Shown: positions 53,766 through 64,000 of the stretch, piece by piece | Numbering within the stretch: the stretch's first letter is position 1 | Layout: each line of letters opens with the position of its first letter | NCBI GenBank assembly: GCA_903840435.1 | Contig: CAIMFV010000061.1 | Span: 1-64,000 of the forward strand | DNA length: 64,000 nt | Direction: 5' to 3' | Source of the DNA: an uncultured Caulobacterales bacterium | GTDB lineage: Bacteria; Pseudomonadota; Alphaproteobacteria; Caulobacterales; Caulobacteraceae | The notes under the pieces: generated by a model | What the model was told of the DNA's origin: nothing | The model's database searches: none | Seen by the model: only the letters and a program-made list of their open reading frames with translations | Made by a program: the position numbers and the translations under genes

Positions 53766-56690
53766 ATGAGAGATCATCTGTCTTTGCGCACCTTGTTGGC
53801 CGTCGGCGCGTCTTTGACGACGCTGAGCTTGGCCGCGCCAGTCTTCGCCGACGAAGCGGCCGCACCTGCGGCAAACGATTCGAGCAATGTCGTCCAGACC
53901 CTGGTGGTGACGGCCCAGCGCAAAGAAGAAGCGATCCAAGACGTGCCTGTCGCGGTGTCGGCCTTCTCGGCGGATAGCCTGAAGAAAGAAAACATCGTCG
54001 GCGCCCAAGACCTTTTGCATGCCATTCCGAACGTCAATTATGCCCGTGGCAACTTCGGCGGCTACAACTTCCAAATTCGCGGCGTCGGCACGAAAAGTGT
54101 CGGAACCAGCGCTGATGCGGGTATTTCGGTACACGAAAACGATGTGCCCCTGATCCTGAATAATCTCGGAGACTCAGACTTCTTCGACGTGGAACGGGTC
54201 GAGGTTTTGCGCGGCCCACAAGGAACACTGTTTGGCCGTAACGCCACCGGCGGCGTGGTCAATGTAATCTCGAATAAGCCGACTGATCGCTACCAATCTG
54301 AATTGACTGCTGATTTTGGCAATTATTCCTCAGAGCGCGTCAAAGGCTACGTCAATCTCCCTCTTACAGACACCTTCGCGATTCGCGCCGCTGGCACCTA
54401 TTTGAAGCGTGACGGGTTTGCCCAAAACACCTACCTGAACACCCCAGAAGATGGCCGCGACCTCTGGTCGAGCCGGGTGACGGCGCAGTGGAAGCCAACC
54501 GAAAACTTCCGCACCTATGTGCTGTGGGAGCACTTCAACGAGAATGACGACCGCGACCGCGTCGGCAAGCAACTCTGTATCCACGATCCCGGCCCGACCT
54601 CGGTGGGCGGCGTGCCAACCAACCCCGGAACGCAAGGCAATCTGAGCCAAGGCTGCGCTAACGGTTCGGTCTATGGCACGAACGCGCTTGGCGTGACCAA
54701 TACGCTGGCGACGCTGGCGGGGCAGTTCGCCGCCATTCCCTCGATCGGTTTGGCATCGGGCGACTTGAACGCCAATTCCTCCACGCCTGCTAACCTTCGT
54801 CAGTGGCAATCCTATGTGAAGCCCATTTACCGGTCAAAGAGCGACCTTTTGACCTGGAACACCCAGTTTGATGTCACCCCGTCGATCACCGCGACGAATG
54901 AAACCTCTTACAATCAAGGACACTATTTCACCCGGGCGGATTATGACCGCGCGATTCCAGCTGGCACCTACAATTCGTCGTTTAGCCTGCCCGCCGTACC
55001 TGGCATTGTCGGCGCTCCGGTGGCCAATGGCGTTGTCAGCGACCCTCAAACTGGCACGGCCAACACGCTTTTAACCGTCGACCAGTCCTCAAACCATTCT
55101 CGTGAATTCAACGAAGAATTGAGAGTGCAGTCGTCTTTCAAAGGACCGCTAAATTTCTCGGGCGGCGTCAACTTCCTCGATTATAACGAGACGTCAGACT
55201 ACTACGTCATTTCAAACGGCCTGACCGTCCCTGCGGAAGCCATCAACCTAAGCACTATTCTGAAAGGCGGAAGCGCTCCGATTAGCCCGGTAAACTTCTC
55301 GCCCAATGGTGCAGGCCCGACCTATGCGAATTATTATGACAATCGCCAGCAGTATCGCTTGCGGAGCTATTCCGCCTTTGGCGAGATCTATTACCAAATT
55401 CGCAGTGATCTAAAACTCACCGTCGGTGCACGCTATAATGAAGACCGTAAGTGGGAGATTGCCAGCCCCGTTGACCTTTACACGCCGCTGCTTGGACCTG
55501 CTGGCACACCCTTTCCTCAAGTCGGGTATTGGTCTGAAGTCACTGGTCGGGTGAACCTGGAATGGTCGCCGCAATTGTCGTTTACCGACAAGACCATCGT
55601 CTATGCGACCCTGTCGCGCGGCTACAAACCAGGCGGCATCAACCCTGGCATTATTGCAGGCTCGGGAACGCCAACGACCTTCCAACCGGAATTCGTCACC
55701 TCCTTCGAGGCGGGAACAAAGAATGCCCTGCTTGGCAATTCTCTGATTTTGAACGCCACAGCCTTCTACTACGACTATAAAGGCTACCAAATTTCGGAGA
55801 TCGTGAACAAAAGCTCGGTCAATGTGAACGTGGACGCTAAGGTGTCCGGCCTTGAACTGGAAGGCCTGTGGGAGCCGGTAAAGCACCTTCGGGTCAATGG
55901 CACGATGGGGCTTTTGCATACGGAGATCACCAGCGGGTCGTCTCCCGACCAGCTCAACCTCACCAATGGCGATCCGACCTTGACGGTGGTGAAGTCCATT
56001 GGCGGCGCAAACTGTGTTCAAAAGACCCAGGACGTGGCGACGATCCAAGCCTTGATCAATCTCAACAATTCGACTCCAACCAATGTGCAAACAGCGACGG
56101 CCAAGGCCTATGCGAACGCGGTGGTTGGGAATGGCGTCAACGCCCTGTTCAACAGCCCCAACTACTTCATTACCTGTCAAGGTATCAAAGGGCTAACGCA
56201 GGCGGACACCAAGGGCTCGGCTCTGTATAGCGTTCTCGCGGGCCTGGGCCTGCCGCAGTTGACCGGTTTTGCCACTGGAACGGGTTGGATTGGATCCACC
56301 TACACTGATGGTGGAAATGCAGTTAGCTTTAGCGGCAAGCAACTGCCGGATTCACCTGAGTTTACTGCGAATATCGGTGTGCAGTATGTCTTTGCGATTG
56401 GTGACAAGTGGGTCCTCACGCCACGCGCCGACTACTACTATCAAGCGCAATCCTATGCCCGCGCCTTCAATACAGACCATGATTTGCTTAAGGCCTATGA
56501 TGTCACCAATGCGAGCATCGAGTTGAACAATCGCGAATGGGGTCTGAATATCCAAGCCTATGTCCGTAACGTCTTCGACAAGGTTTATATTCAAGACCAA
56601 TACCTGACCGACGCGTCGTCAGGCCTCTATACCAACGTCTTCCTTGGCGATCCGCGCACCTACGGCGTGTCGGTGACCAAGAAGTTCTAA
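53766..56690 (+). CDS. TonB-dependent outer-membrane receptor
   Basis: A 974-aa outer-membrane transporter. A signal peptide (LLAVGASLTTLSLAAPVFA) is followed by a TonB-box-like VVQTLVVTAQRKEEAIQDVPV. The plug (residues ~55-170) has NFQIRGVGTK and RVEVLRGPQGTLFGRNATGGVVNVIS. A 22-stranded barrel follows, with NAFDKVYIQD-type and terminal GVSVTKKF signatures. Two extracellular regions each hold a cysteine pair (QLCIHDPG...QGCANGS; GANCVQK...FITCQGI). Start ATG 53766 with GGGAGG upstream; the frame extends further 5' without a credible start. Substrate unknown. Confidence 0.93.
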   Translation: MRDHLSLRTLLAVGASLTTLSLAAPVFADEAAAPAANDSSNVVQTLVVTAQRKEEAIQDVPVAVSAFSADSLKKENIVGAQDLLHAIPNVNYARGNFGGYNFQIRGVGTKSVGTSADAGISVHENDVPLILNNLGDSDFFDVERVEVLRGPQGTLFGRNATGGVVNVISNKPTDRYQSELTADFGNYSSERVKGYVNLPLTDTFAIRAAGTYLKRDGFAQNTYLNTPEDGRDLWSSRVTAQWKPTENFRTYVLWEHFNENDDRDRVGKQLCIHDPGPTSVGGVPTNPGTQGNLSQGCANGSVYGTNALGVTNTLATLAGQFAAIPSIGLASGDLNANSSTPANLRQWQSYVKPIYRSKSDLLTWNTQFDVTPSITATNETSYNQGHYFTRADYDRAIPAGTYNSSFSLPAVPGIVGAPVANGVVSDPQTGTANTLLTVDQSSNHSREFNEELRVQSSFKGPLNFSGGVNFLDYNETSDYYVISNGLTVPAEAINLSTILKGGSAPISPVNFSPNGAGPTYANYYDNRQQYRLRSYSAFGEIYYQIRSDLKLTVGARYNEDRKWEIASPVDLYTPLLGPAGTPFPQVGYWSEVTGRVNLEWSPQLSFTDKTIVYATLSRGYKPGGINPGIIAGSGTPTTFQPEFVTSFEAGTKNALLGNSLILNATAFYYDYKGYQISEIVNKSSVNVNVDAKVSGLELEGLWEPVKHLRVNGTMGLLHTEITSGSSPDQLNLTNGDPTLTVVKSIGGANCVQKTQDVATIQALINLNNSTPTNVQTATAKAYANAVVGNGVNALFNSPNYFITCQGIKGLTQADTKGSALYSVLAGLGLPQLTGFATGTGWIGSTYTDGGNAVSFSGKQLPDSPEFTANIGVQYVFAIGDKWVLTPRADYYYQAQSYARAFNTDHDLLKAYDVTNASIELNNREWGLNIQAYVRNVFDKVYIQDQYLTDASSGLYTNVFLGDPRTYGVSVTKKF

Positions 56691-56714
56691 ACCGACCCAT
56701 CAGGTCTGAAATCG

Positions 56715-56748
56715 GAGCGGTGGGAGGTTTCCCGCCGCTCTTTTTTTT
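56715..56748 (+). terminator. Intrinsic terminator of the TonB receptor gene
   Basis: GAGCGGTGGGA / TCCCGCCGCTC form an 11-bp stem (one G-T pair) with a GGTT loop, followed by eight Ts at 56741-56748. It is 24 nt past the stop. This is the clearest intrinsic terminator in the window. Confidence 0.9.
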
Positions 56749-56828
56749 GGCGGCAAAGGCCCTCAAAAAGACCTTTGGCCTGAGGTAGAAAAAGTCGCCA
56801 TAAGGGCTCGTCCTTTTGGAGGTTTCCC

Positions 56829-57071
56829 ATGTTGCTCGCCGTCCTGGCGCTGCTCGCCGCCGACCCGCCCGAGGCCTCGACAGCCGACAAACTTGGTGAG
56901 GTGAAACTCGTTTACGAAAAAACCTGCCGTCAGCGGGCCTACGGCGCGTATGATGATCTCTGCGACAATCTGAAGCGACAAATCCGCGACTATGAGAAGG
57001 ACCTAAAACGTGAGGCGGCGGAGAAGGCGGCGGGTACCGCTAAACCCACGCCAAAGCCGCCTTCGCCCTGA
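56829..57071 (+). CDS. Small exported protein, function unknown
   Basis: An 80-aa ORF with a short hydrophobic N-terminus (MLLAVLALLAADPPEAST) that looks like a signal peptide. The mature part, KLGEVKLVYEKTCRQRAY through DDLCDNLKRQIRDYEKDLKR, is helical and has two cysteines 17 apart that could pair in the periplasm. The C-terminus is Ala/Pro/Lys-rich. TTTTGGAGG directly precedes ATG 56829. Codon use resembles its neighbours. I do not recognise a family. Confidence 0.65.
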   Translation: MLLAVLALLAADPPEASTADKLGEVKLVYEKTCRQRAYGAYDDLCDNLKRQIRDYEKDLKREAAEKAAGTAKPTPKPPSP

Positions 57072-57158
57072 TTTTCAGACGGAAATTCCGCCATCCAGCC
57101 CCCTAAGCCGCGTCGGGTGAAAACGAGCGGTTTCGCATCTCAACGGACCTTGATCCTT

Positions 57159-58085
57159 ATGTCTGCGCTATATTCTCGAATGACCGTCCTGGGCTGCGGG
57201 TTAATTGGCTCGTCGCTGCTTCGCGCCGCCCGGCGCGCCGATTTGGCGACAGAGTTGGTGGCCTACGACCTTTCCCCGTCGGTACGCACCCGCGTGAGCG
57301 AGCTCAACCTGGTCAACCGTGTCGAGGCGACGCTTGAGGCTGCCGTTGCGGGGGCCGATCTCGTTATCATTGCAACGCCACCGGCGGCCATCGGCGTCAC
57401 CGCAGAGGCCATCGCGCCCAATCTCGCGCCCGGCGCGACCTTGACCGACGTCGGCTCCGCCAAGCAGGCGGTCTTGGAGGCCTTTAGCGCTGCGGTTCCC
57501 GTTAGCGTTTTCGCCATTCCTGGCCATCCGATTGCCGGTACCGAGCAATCCGGCCCCGATGCGGGCTTTGCCGACCTCTTCGTTGGACGTTGGGCCATCC
57601 TTTGCCCGCTTGATCGTCCGGACGCGGCCTATGGCGAGGCGACGGAACGGCTGGCTGAATTTTGGCGCCGCTTGGGCAGTCAGGTCGAGACCATGGATGC
57701 GCGCCATCATGATCTGGTGCTCGCGGTCACCAGCCACCTGCCCCACCTGATCGCCTACAATATTGTCGGTACCGCCGCCGATCTCGAAGAGGTGACGGAA
57801 AGCGAAGTGATGAAATTCTCTGCCGGCGGCTTTCGCGATTTTACCCGGATCGCGGCCTCTGACCCGATCATGTGGCGCGATGTGTTTTTGCTGAATAAGG
57901 ACGCGGTGCTCGAGATATTGGCCCGGTTCACCGAAGACCTCCAGGCCCTGTCCCGCGCCATCCGCTGGGGTGAAGGCGACAAGCTCGAAGCCCTCTTCAC
58001 CCGCACCCGCGCCTTGCGCAAAGGCATCGTCGAAGCGGGCCAAGAAAGCGCCGAACCGAATTTCGGCCGAAATCGCCAGCCCTGA
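57159..58085 (+). CDS. Prephenate/arogenate dehydrogenase family protein
   Basis: A 308-aa NAD(P)-dependent enzyme of tyrosine biosynthesis. The Rossmann motif VLGCGLIGSSLLRAARRA lies near residue 10, then ATPPAAIG and DVGSAKQAVLEAF. The catalytic GHPIAGTEQSGPDAGFADLF contains the conserved His-Pro-x-Ala-G. DARHHDLVLAVTSHLPHLIAY and FRDFTRIAASDPIMWRDVF complete the family pattern. No ACT or chorismate-mutase domain is fused. Start ATG 57159 (MSALYSRMTVLG) fits the usual distance to the Rossmann motif; ATG 57180 is possible. Substrate preference cannot be told by eye. Confidence 0.92.
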   Translation: MSALYSRMTVLGCGLIGSSLLRAARRADLATELVAYDLSPSVRTRVSELNLVNRVEATLEAAVAGADLVIIATPPAAIGVTAEAIAPNLAPGATLTDVGSAKQAVLEAFSAAVPVSVFAIPGHPIAGTEQSGPDAGFADLFVGRWAILCPLDRPDAAYGEATERLAEFWRRLGSQVETMDARHHDLVLAVTSHLPHLIAYNIVGTAADLEEVTESEVMKFSAGGFRDFTRIAASDPIMWRDVFLLNKDAVLEILARFTEDLQALSRAIRWGEGDKLEALFTRTRALRKGIVEAGQESAEPNFGRNRQP

Positions 58086-58130
58086 AGGGGGCGCGGGGTC
58101 GAGCGGCTTAGAGATATGTTTCAATCCCAT

Positions 58131-58568
58131 CCGCTCATGACCTGCGAAGGCCGGTATCCAGGGGTTCATCTGCAAACGTTGGCTGGCCTGTCCCTGGACC
58201 CCGGCCTACGCCGGGGTGAGCGGCTGAAAAGTGTGTGTTTTCAATTAAATCCGCTCATGACCTGCGAAGGCCGGTATCCAAGGGGTTCAGCTGCAACCGA
58301 CTGCAGGCCTGTCCCTGGACCCCGGCCTACGCCGGGGGGAGCGGCGGAAAGGTGCGTATTTTCAATATCTTCCGCTCATACCTGCGAAGGCCGGTATCCA
58401 GGGGATCCTCTACAAACCTTAGCAGGCCTGTCCCTGGACCCCGGCCTGCGCCGGGGGGAGCGGTGTTTAGGTGGCACCTCAATCCCATCCGCTCATGACC
58501 TGCGAAGGCCGGTATCCAGGGGATCCTCCCAACCATCTGCGGGCCTGTCGCTGGGTCTCGAGGAGCGG
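58131..58568. repeat. Tandem array of four ~120-bp units, each an inverted pair of REP-like elements
   Basis: Units start at 58131, 58251, 58372 and 58489. Each has a left arm starting CCGCTCATGACCTGCGAAGG, about 32 nt of variable spacer, then a right arm starting CTGGACCCCGGCCTACGCC (58194, 58315, 58434). The right arm is the same element as the left arm in inverse orientation and contains the 7-bp hairpin CCCCGGC-CTAC-GCCGGGG. Unit 4 has a right arm with the core deleted (58551-58568), and a degenerate right arm precedes unit 1 (58090-58106). The array fills the gap between convergent tyrosine and lpd genes and may end both transcripts. It is not CRISPR. Confidence 0.88.
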
Positions 58569-58594
58569 TTTGGATGTGACTGCTCAATTCCCCT

Positions 58595-59998
58595 TCAGAT
58601 ATGAATGGCGTGGCCCAAGGCCTTCAAAGCGGCTTCATGAAAGCCTTCTGACAGGGTGGGGTGGGCGAAGATCATGCTGGCCAGGTCTTCGAGAACCGCG
58701 CCCATCTCAAGGGCAGTGACAAAGGTCGCCGAAAGTTCGGAAACATGGGCGCCCACGGCCTGGGCGCCCAATAGCCGATGATCGTCGCGCCGGGCCGTCA
58801 GGCGCACAAAGCCTTCGGTTGCATCCATAGAGAGCGCCCGTCCGCTGGCGGCGAAGGGAAATTGGCCAACCAGAACCGGATGGCCTTGCGCTTCTGCTTC
58901 GGTCGGTGAAAGTCCCACACTGACGATTTCGGGATCGGTGAAGCAGACGGCGGGCATGGCGATGGGCTCAAATCGCCGCTTCAGACCGGCAATGATTTCA
59001 GCCGCCACCTCGCCCTGCGCCGAGGCCCGATGGGCGAGCATGGGTTCCCCCGTCACGTCACCAATGGCATAGACGCCGCGCATCGAGGTCCGCAGCGCCG
59101 AATCGACGGCGATAAAGGGGCCAGCCATGGCAACGCCCATGGTCTCAAGGCCAAATCCCTCGGTGACCGGGCGCCTGCCGACCGTGACGAGGATCTTGTC
59201 AGCGGCAAGGCTGTGTTCCGAACCGTCTGTATCAAGGATCAGGAGCGCGCCATCCGCTCCGCGTCCCGTCGCCTTGGCGCCGAGGTGCAGCGCAATGCCC
59301 TGGCGGATCAGACTGCGGCGGACCGGTTCGGTCAGTTCCGCATCGTACTGGGGCAGGATGCGCGGGCCCGCCTCGACCACCGTCACCTGCGCCCCCAGTT
59401 TGCAAAAAGCCATCCCGAGCTCGAGGCCAATATAGCCCCCGCCCACAACCACCAAATGTTTGGGCACTTCGGTCAGGGCCAAGGCCTCGGTGGAGGAAAG
59501 CACATCGCCGCCGAAGGGTAGACAGGCGAGTTCGACCGGTGTGGAACCTGTGGCCAAAATCACCGCCTCGGCCGAAATCTGCACCGGGCCCTCGCCCGTC
59601 TCCACCTGACAGGTCTTGGCATCGGTAAACTGGGCGGCACCGGTGACGACCTGAACCTTGGCGCGCTTCAAAAGCGCCGCCACCCCGCCGTTCAGCTTCG
59701 CCACCACGCCGTCCTTCCAGGCGATGGTCTCCGCAAAATCAAGCTTTGGCGCGCTGGACAGGCTTAGCCCCATATGCGGCGCCTCAAAGCGATCGCGCAT
59801 CTGCGCATAGGACCCCGCCGCATGGATCAGGGCTTTTGACGGGATGCAGCCGCGATTGAGGCACGCGCCGCCGAGCACGGCCTTTTCAACCAACACGGTC
59901 TCGAGACCAAGCTGGCCCGCGCGAATGGCGGCGACATAGCCCCCTGGCCCGCCACCAACGACCAGCACCTTTGGAGTGAGCTCTTTTGCGCGCGCCAT
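58595..59998 (-). CDS. lpdA: Dihydrolipoyl dehydrogenase (E3 of branched-chain 2-oxoacid dehydrogenase)
   Basis: A 467-aa FAD disulfide oxidoreductase that reoxidises the E2 lipoyl arms. FAD motif [19 protein letters not shown]; redox disulfide in [22 protein letters not shown] motif [21 protein letters not shown]; and the C-terminal catalytic base in [15 protein letters not shown]. It is last in the four-gene operon, 4 nt behind the E2 gene, which marks it as the branched-chain-specific E3. Confidence 0.95.
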   Translation of the reverse strand: MARAKELTPKVLVVGGGPGGYVAAIRAGQLGLETVLVEKAVLGGACLNRGCIPSKALIHAAGSYAQMRDRFEAPHMGLSLSSAPKLDFAETIAWKDGVVAKLNGGVAALLKRAKVQVVTGAAQFTDAKTCQVETGEGPVQISAEAVILATGSTPVELACLPFGGDVLSSTEALALTEVPKHLVVVGGGYIGLELGMAFCKLGAQVTVVEAGPRILPQYDAELTEPVRRSLIRQGIALHLGAKATGRGADGALLILDTDGSEHSLAADKILVTVGRRPVTEGFGLETMGVAMAGPFIAVDSALRTSMRGVYAIGDVTGEPMLAHRASAQGEVAAEIIAGLKRRFEPIAMPAVCFTDPEIVSVGLSPTEAEAQGHPVLVGQFPFAASGRALSMDATEGFVRLTARRDDHRLLGAQAVGAHVSELSATFVTALEMGAVLEDLASMIFAHPTLSEGFHEAALKALGHAIHI

Positions 59999-60002
59999 GG
60001 GT

Positions 60003-61253
60003 TTAACTCATGAACAGGGTGGCGGGATGCTCAAGCCTGCCTTTGATGTTTTGCACAAAGCGCGCGGCATCCCATCCATCGACGATGCGATGGTCAAAGG
60101 ATGAGGAGAGGTTCATCATTTTCCGCACCTCGATCTTGCCGTCGCGCACAACCGGCCGCTCGACAATTCGATTGGGTCCGACAATGGCAACCTCTGGCCA
60201 ATTGATCACCGGGGTATGCACAAGGCCGCCCAGTGTACCCAGCGAGGTCAAGGTCAAGGTTGAGCCCGAGAGTTCGGACTTCGCGGCTTTTCCCTCGCGG
60301 GCGGCCTGGGTAACACGCTGAATTTCCGCTGCGCAGTCGAACAGGTCGAGCGCTTCGGCATGGCGCACCACCGGAACCATCAGCCCCCCCGGCGTCTGGG
60401 TGGCGATGCCGAGGTGCAGCGCGTCATATTCGGTCAAGACGCCCGCCTCATCATCATACCGGGCATTGATCTGAGGATGGTCGCAGATGGCCTGGGCCAA
60501 GGCCCGGACGAAAAATGGTAAGAGGGTGAGCCGAGGCGCGCCGTCCAACTTTTGGCTGTTCAAATATTGCCGCAAGGCTTCCAACTCGGTGACGTCGATT
60601 TCCTCCACATAGGTGATGTGAGGGATGTGGCGCTTGGCGGCCTGCATCTTCTCGGCGATCTTGCGCCGCAAGCCGATAATCTTCACTTCGCGCACACCGT
60701 CGCGGGTCTTTAGGCGCGGCTCGCCCGTTGCCGCGGGCCTGACCGGCTGAAAGCCCTCAATGTCGGCGCGCTCAATGCGACCGGCGGGGCCAGAGCCTGC
60801 GATTTGGCGAAGATCAAGCCCAAGCTCACGGGCCTTTTGCCGAACCGCGGGCGAGGCGAGCGGGCGTTCGCCGGCGGCGAGCGGCTTGGGCGCAGGCCTC
60901 CTGATAAAGTCCGGTGGCGGCGGCGTGCGCGAATGCATACGAACCGGGTCGGGACGGGGTGCAGGGGCCTGGACGGCGTCCACCTCTCGCTCGGCGTCCA
61001 CAGCTTCACCCTCGGTGTCGATTTCGACCAGAGCTGAACCGACAGCCGCCGTGTCGCCCGCTTGGCCGAACAGCTTCGCCACCCGACCGGCCACTGGCGA
61101 GGTAATTTCAACCGTCGCCTTATCGGTCATCACATCGACAAGCGGTTGATCTTCTCCAATGGCAGCGCCTTCAGCCACCCGCCAGGCGACGATCTCCGCG
61201 CCGGTTGTACCTTCGCCAAGGTCTGGCAGTTTGAACACATAGAGGCCCATCAA
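60003..61253 (-). CDS. bkdB: Dihydrolipoamide acyltransferase E2 (branched-chain type)
   Basis: A 416-aa E2 core protein. The lipoyl domain has the lipoylated Lys in [16 protein letters not shown] (near residue 43). A Pro/Arg-rich linker precedes the E1/E3-binding domain [28 protein letters not shown]. The acyltransferase domain ends with [17 protein letters not shown], containing the catalytic His and Asp. Start overlaps the E1beta stop by 4 nt. Assignment to the branched-chain complex follows from the E1 genes. Confidence 0.94.
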   Translation of the reverse strand: MMGLYVFKLPDLGEGTTGAEIVAWRVAEGAAIGEDQPLVDVMTDKATVEITSPVAGRVAKLFGQAGDTAAVGSALVEIDTEGEAVDAEREVDAVQAPAPRPDPVRMHSRTPPPPDFIRRPAPKPLAAGERPLASPAVRQKARELGLDLRQIAGSGPAGRIERADIEGFQPVRPAATGEPRLKTRDGVREVKIIGLRRKIAEKMQAAKRHIPHITYVEEIDVTELEALRQYLNSQKLDGAPRLTLLPFFVRALAQAICDHPQINARYDDEAGVLTEYDALHLGIATQTPGGLMVPVVRHAEALDLFDCAAEIQRVTQAAREGKAAKSELSGSTLTLTSLGTLGGLVHTPVINWPEVAIVGPNRIVERPVVRDGKIEVRKMMNLSSSFDHRIVDGWDAARFVQNIKGRLEHPATLFMS

Positions 61254-62272
61254 ACGCCCTCCCCTTCGACCACGGCGCGCAAGGCCTCAGCGATCCGCTC
61301 GGGTCCTGGAAAATAGTCCCACTCCAAGGCGTGGGGATAGGGCGTGTCCCACCCCGCCACCCGCCGGATCGGCGCCTCCAAATGATAGAAGCAGTGCTCC
61401 TGCACCAATGCGGCCAGCTCTGCGCCATAGCCGGAAGTCAAAGGCGCTTCATGGACAATGACGCAGCGCCCGGTTTTCTTCACGCTCAAGGTAATCGTCT
61501 CAAGATCAAGCGGCACCAAGGTGCGCAGGTCAATGACCTCTGCGTCGATTCCGGCGTGATGGGCGGCGGCCAGAGCCACGTGGACCATGGTGCCATAGGC
61601 GAGCACGGTGACGGCTGCCCCGCCTTGCACGACGGCTGCTTCGCCAAGCGGCACAGAATAGTGGCCCATCGGCGTCTCGGCCATCGGATGACCCGCCCAG
61701 GGCGAAGACGGGCGGTCTCGCCAGCCTTCGAATGGCCCATTATAGAGCCGCTTCGGTTCAAGAAACAGCACCGGGTCATCATCCTCGATTGCCGCGATCA
61801 ACAAGCCTTTGGCGTCGTGCGGATTGGAGGGAATGACCGTCTTCAATCCGGCAATATGGGTGAAGAGGCTTTCTGGGCTCTGAGAATGGGTCTGGCCGCC
61901 AAAAATACCGCCGCCATAGGGCGTACGCACGGTCAAGGGGGCACTGAACTGGCCCGCGGAGCGGTAGCGCAGTTTGGCGGCTTCAGAGACCAACTGGTCA
62001 TAGGCCGGATAGATATAGTCAGCGAACTGAATCTCCACCACCGGACGAAGCCCATAGGCGCCCATGCCGATGGCCGTGCCGACAAGGCCATTTTCCGAGA
62101 TCGGCGCGTCAAAACAGCGGGTTCGGCCATATTTGGATTGCAAACCGTCGGTGACGCGAAACACGCCACCGAAATAGCCGACATCCTGGCCAAAGATCAG
62201 CACCTTCGGATCGCGCGCCAGCATCACGTCAAGGGCGGAGTTGAGCGCCTGGATCATGTTCATGGCGGGCAT
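61250..62272 (-). CDS. 2-oxoisovalerate dehydrogenase E1 subunit beta
   Basis: A 340-aa E1beta. Family features: MIQALNSALDVMLARDPKVLIFGQDVGYFGGVFRVT (broken here for length), EVQFADYIYPAYDQLV-type EIQFADYIYPAYDQLV, and RTPYGGGIFGGQTHSQSPES, which distinguish branched-chain from pyruvate E1. With E1alpha it decarboxylates 2-oxo acids of Val, Leu and Ile using thiamine diphosphate. Overlaps E2 by 4 nt and follows E1alpha by 3 nt. Confidence 0.94.
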   Translation of the reverse strand: MPAMNMIQALNSALDVMLARDPKVLIFGQDVGYFGGVFRVTDGLQSKYGRTRCFDAPISENGLVGTAIGMGAYGLRPVVEIQFADYIYPAYDQLVSEAAKLRYRSAGQFSAPLTVRTPYGGGIFGGQTHSQSPESLFTHIAGLKTVIPSNPHDAKGLLIAAIEDDDPVLFLEPKRLYNGPFEGWRDRPSSPWAGHPMAETPMGHYSVPLGEAAVVQGGAAVTVLAYGTMVHVALAAAHHAGIDAEVIDLRTLVPLDLETITLSVKKTGRCVIVHEAPLTSGYGAELAALVQEHCFYHLEAPIRRVAGWDTPYPHALEWDYFPGPERIAEALRAVVEGEGV

Positions 62273-62275
62273 GGT

Positions 62276-63900
<1,625 letters not shown>

Positions 63901-64000
63901 ATGTTAGCCCATCAGGATGTGGTGCTGTCGAGCGACCACGCCGCCACCAAGCTTCGTCGGCTCATCTATGACCACATCGCCGCGCAAGGCTGGCGCGCGG
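63901..64000 (+). CDS. Ribose-5-phosphate isomerase B-like protein, N-terminal part
   Basis: The first 33 codons of a gene cut by the right edge. MLAHQDVVLSSDHAATKL followed by RRLIYDHIAAQGW resembles the RpiB/LacAB N-terminus (I-x-S-D-H-A-x-x-x-L-K ... L-x-x-x-G), where the SDHA segment binds the sugar phosphate. RpiB interconverts ribose- and ribulose-5-phosphate. The call rests on about 30 residues. Confidence 0.65.
   Translation, partial: MLAHQDVVLSSDHAATKLRRLIYDHIAAQGWRA

Noticed and set aside
58131-58568. Possible CRISPR array
   Set aside because: Units are ~120 bp with imperfect arms and similar, not unique, spacers. No cas genes are present. The structure fits REP/BIME elements.
58116-58604. 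162-codon open frame across the repeat array, with recurring CEGRYPG and LDPGLRRGE peptides
   Set aside because: It is the translation of the inverted repeats; the peptide repeats only because the DNA does, and other frames are open too. No start signal or domain supports a protein.

Overview
The window looks like chromosomal DNA of an alphaproteobacterium, most likely from the Caulobacterales or a neighbouring order. This is an inference from gene content and order, not from a marker-gene tree. Supporting features are the iscR-nifS-sufBCDSTA order, the rne / amiC / PBP1A neighbourhood, short Coq7, a large TonB-dependent receptor, and long GC-rich genes with tight ATGA overlaps. No integrase, transposase, phage gene or CRISPR array was seen. 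Most of the window is housekeeping and accessory metabolism.

Layout. 0-0.25 kb: the 5' end of a BrnT-type toxin gene running off the left edge, with a promoter/operator that implies a leaderless mRNA. 0.25-1.3 kb: an NADP-dependent MDR oxidoreductase. 1.3-8.2 kb: the complete SUF Fe-S assembly operon on the minus strand, headed by its IscR regulator. 8.3-12.6 kb: an alpha/beta hydrolase, an acyl-CoA thioesterase-like protein, an SMP-30 lactonase, a GNAT enzyme and a TraB/GumN protein. 12.7-20.8 kb: the kdp potassium-uptake operon on the minus strand (26-aa membrane peptide - kdpF - kdpA - kdpB - kdpC - kdpD - kdpE), with a KdpE-like operator in front. 20.8-25 kb: a Baeyer-Villiger-type flavin monooxygenase and a TPR-sensing hybrid histidine kinase. 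25.2 kb: tRNA-Leu(CAA). 25.3-28 kb: an exported YtcJ-like amidohydrolase and an FAH-family hydrolase. 28.2-30.6 kb: a VTT membrane protein, DsbB, Coq7 and a GNAT enzyme. 30.7-37.5 kb: an M13 protease, a fused sugar-phosphate nucleotidyltransferase/HAD phosphatase, and the pair [circularly permuted ATP-grasp + alpha-E fusion] - transglutaminase. 37.5-47.3 kb: PBP1A, AmiC amidase, RNase E (divergent), M48 protease with TPRs, DsbA-like protein, YccF. 47.3-49.7 kb: SMP-30, folA, thyA. 49.8-53.4 kb: an MFS transporter, an Rrf2 regulator with four evenly spaced cysteines, a charged coiled-coil protein, queE and queC. 53.8-58.1 kb: a TonB-dependent receptor, a small exported protein, a prephenate/arogenate dehydrogenase. 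58.1-58.6 kb: a tandem array of inverted repeat pairs. 58.6-63.5 kb: the branched-chain 2-oxoacid dehydrogenase operon (E1alpha-E1beta-E2-E3, minus strand). 63.9 kb: the start of an RpiB-like gene.

Most unusual points: (1) a 26-aa hydrophobic ORF with a strong Shine-Dalgarno sits directly in front of kdpF; (2) kdpE has no ATG/GTG/TTG that would give a full-length receiver domain, lies in the same frame as kdpD behind its TGA, and probably starts at CTG; (3) about 440 bp of inverted repeat pairs between convergent genes, with a solo half-copy 58 kb away beside brnT; (4) an Rrf2 regulator with C-x2-C-x2-C-x2-C behind a TTGA-N6-TCAA box; (5) an ATP-grasp/alpha-E fusion coupled to a transglutaminase, a widespread but biochemically poorly understood set. 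I did not find one clearly new multi-gene system; items 1, 2 and 5 are the best leads.
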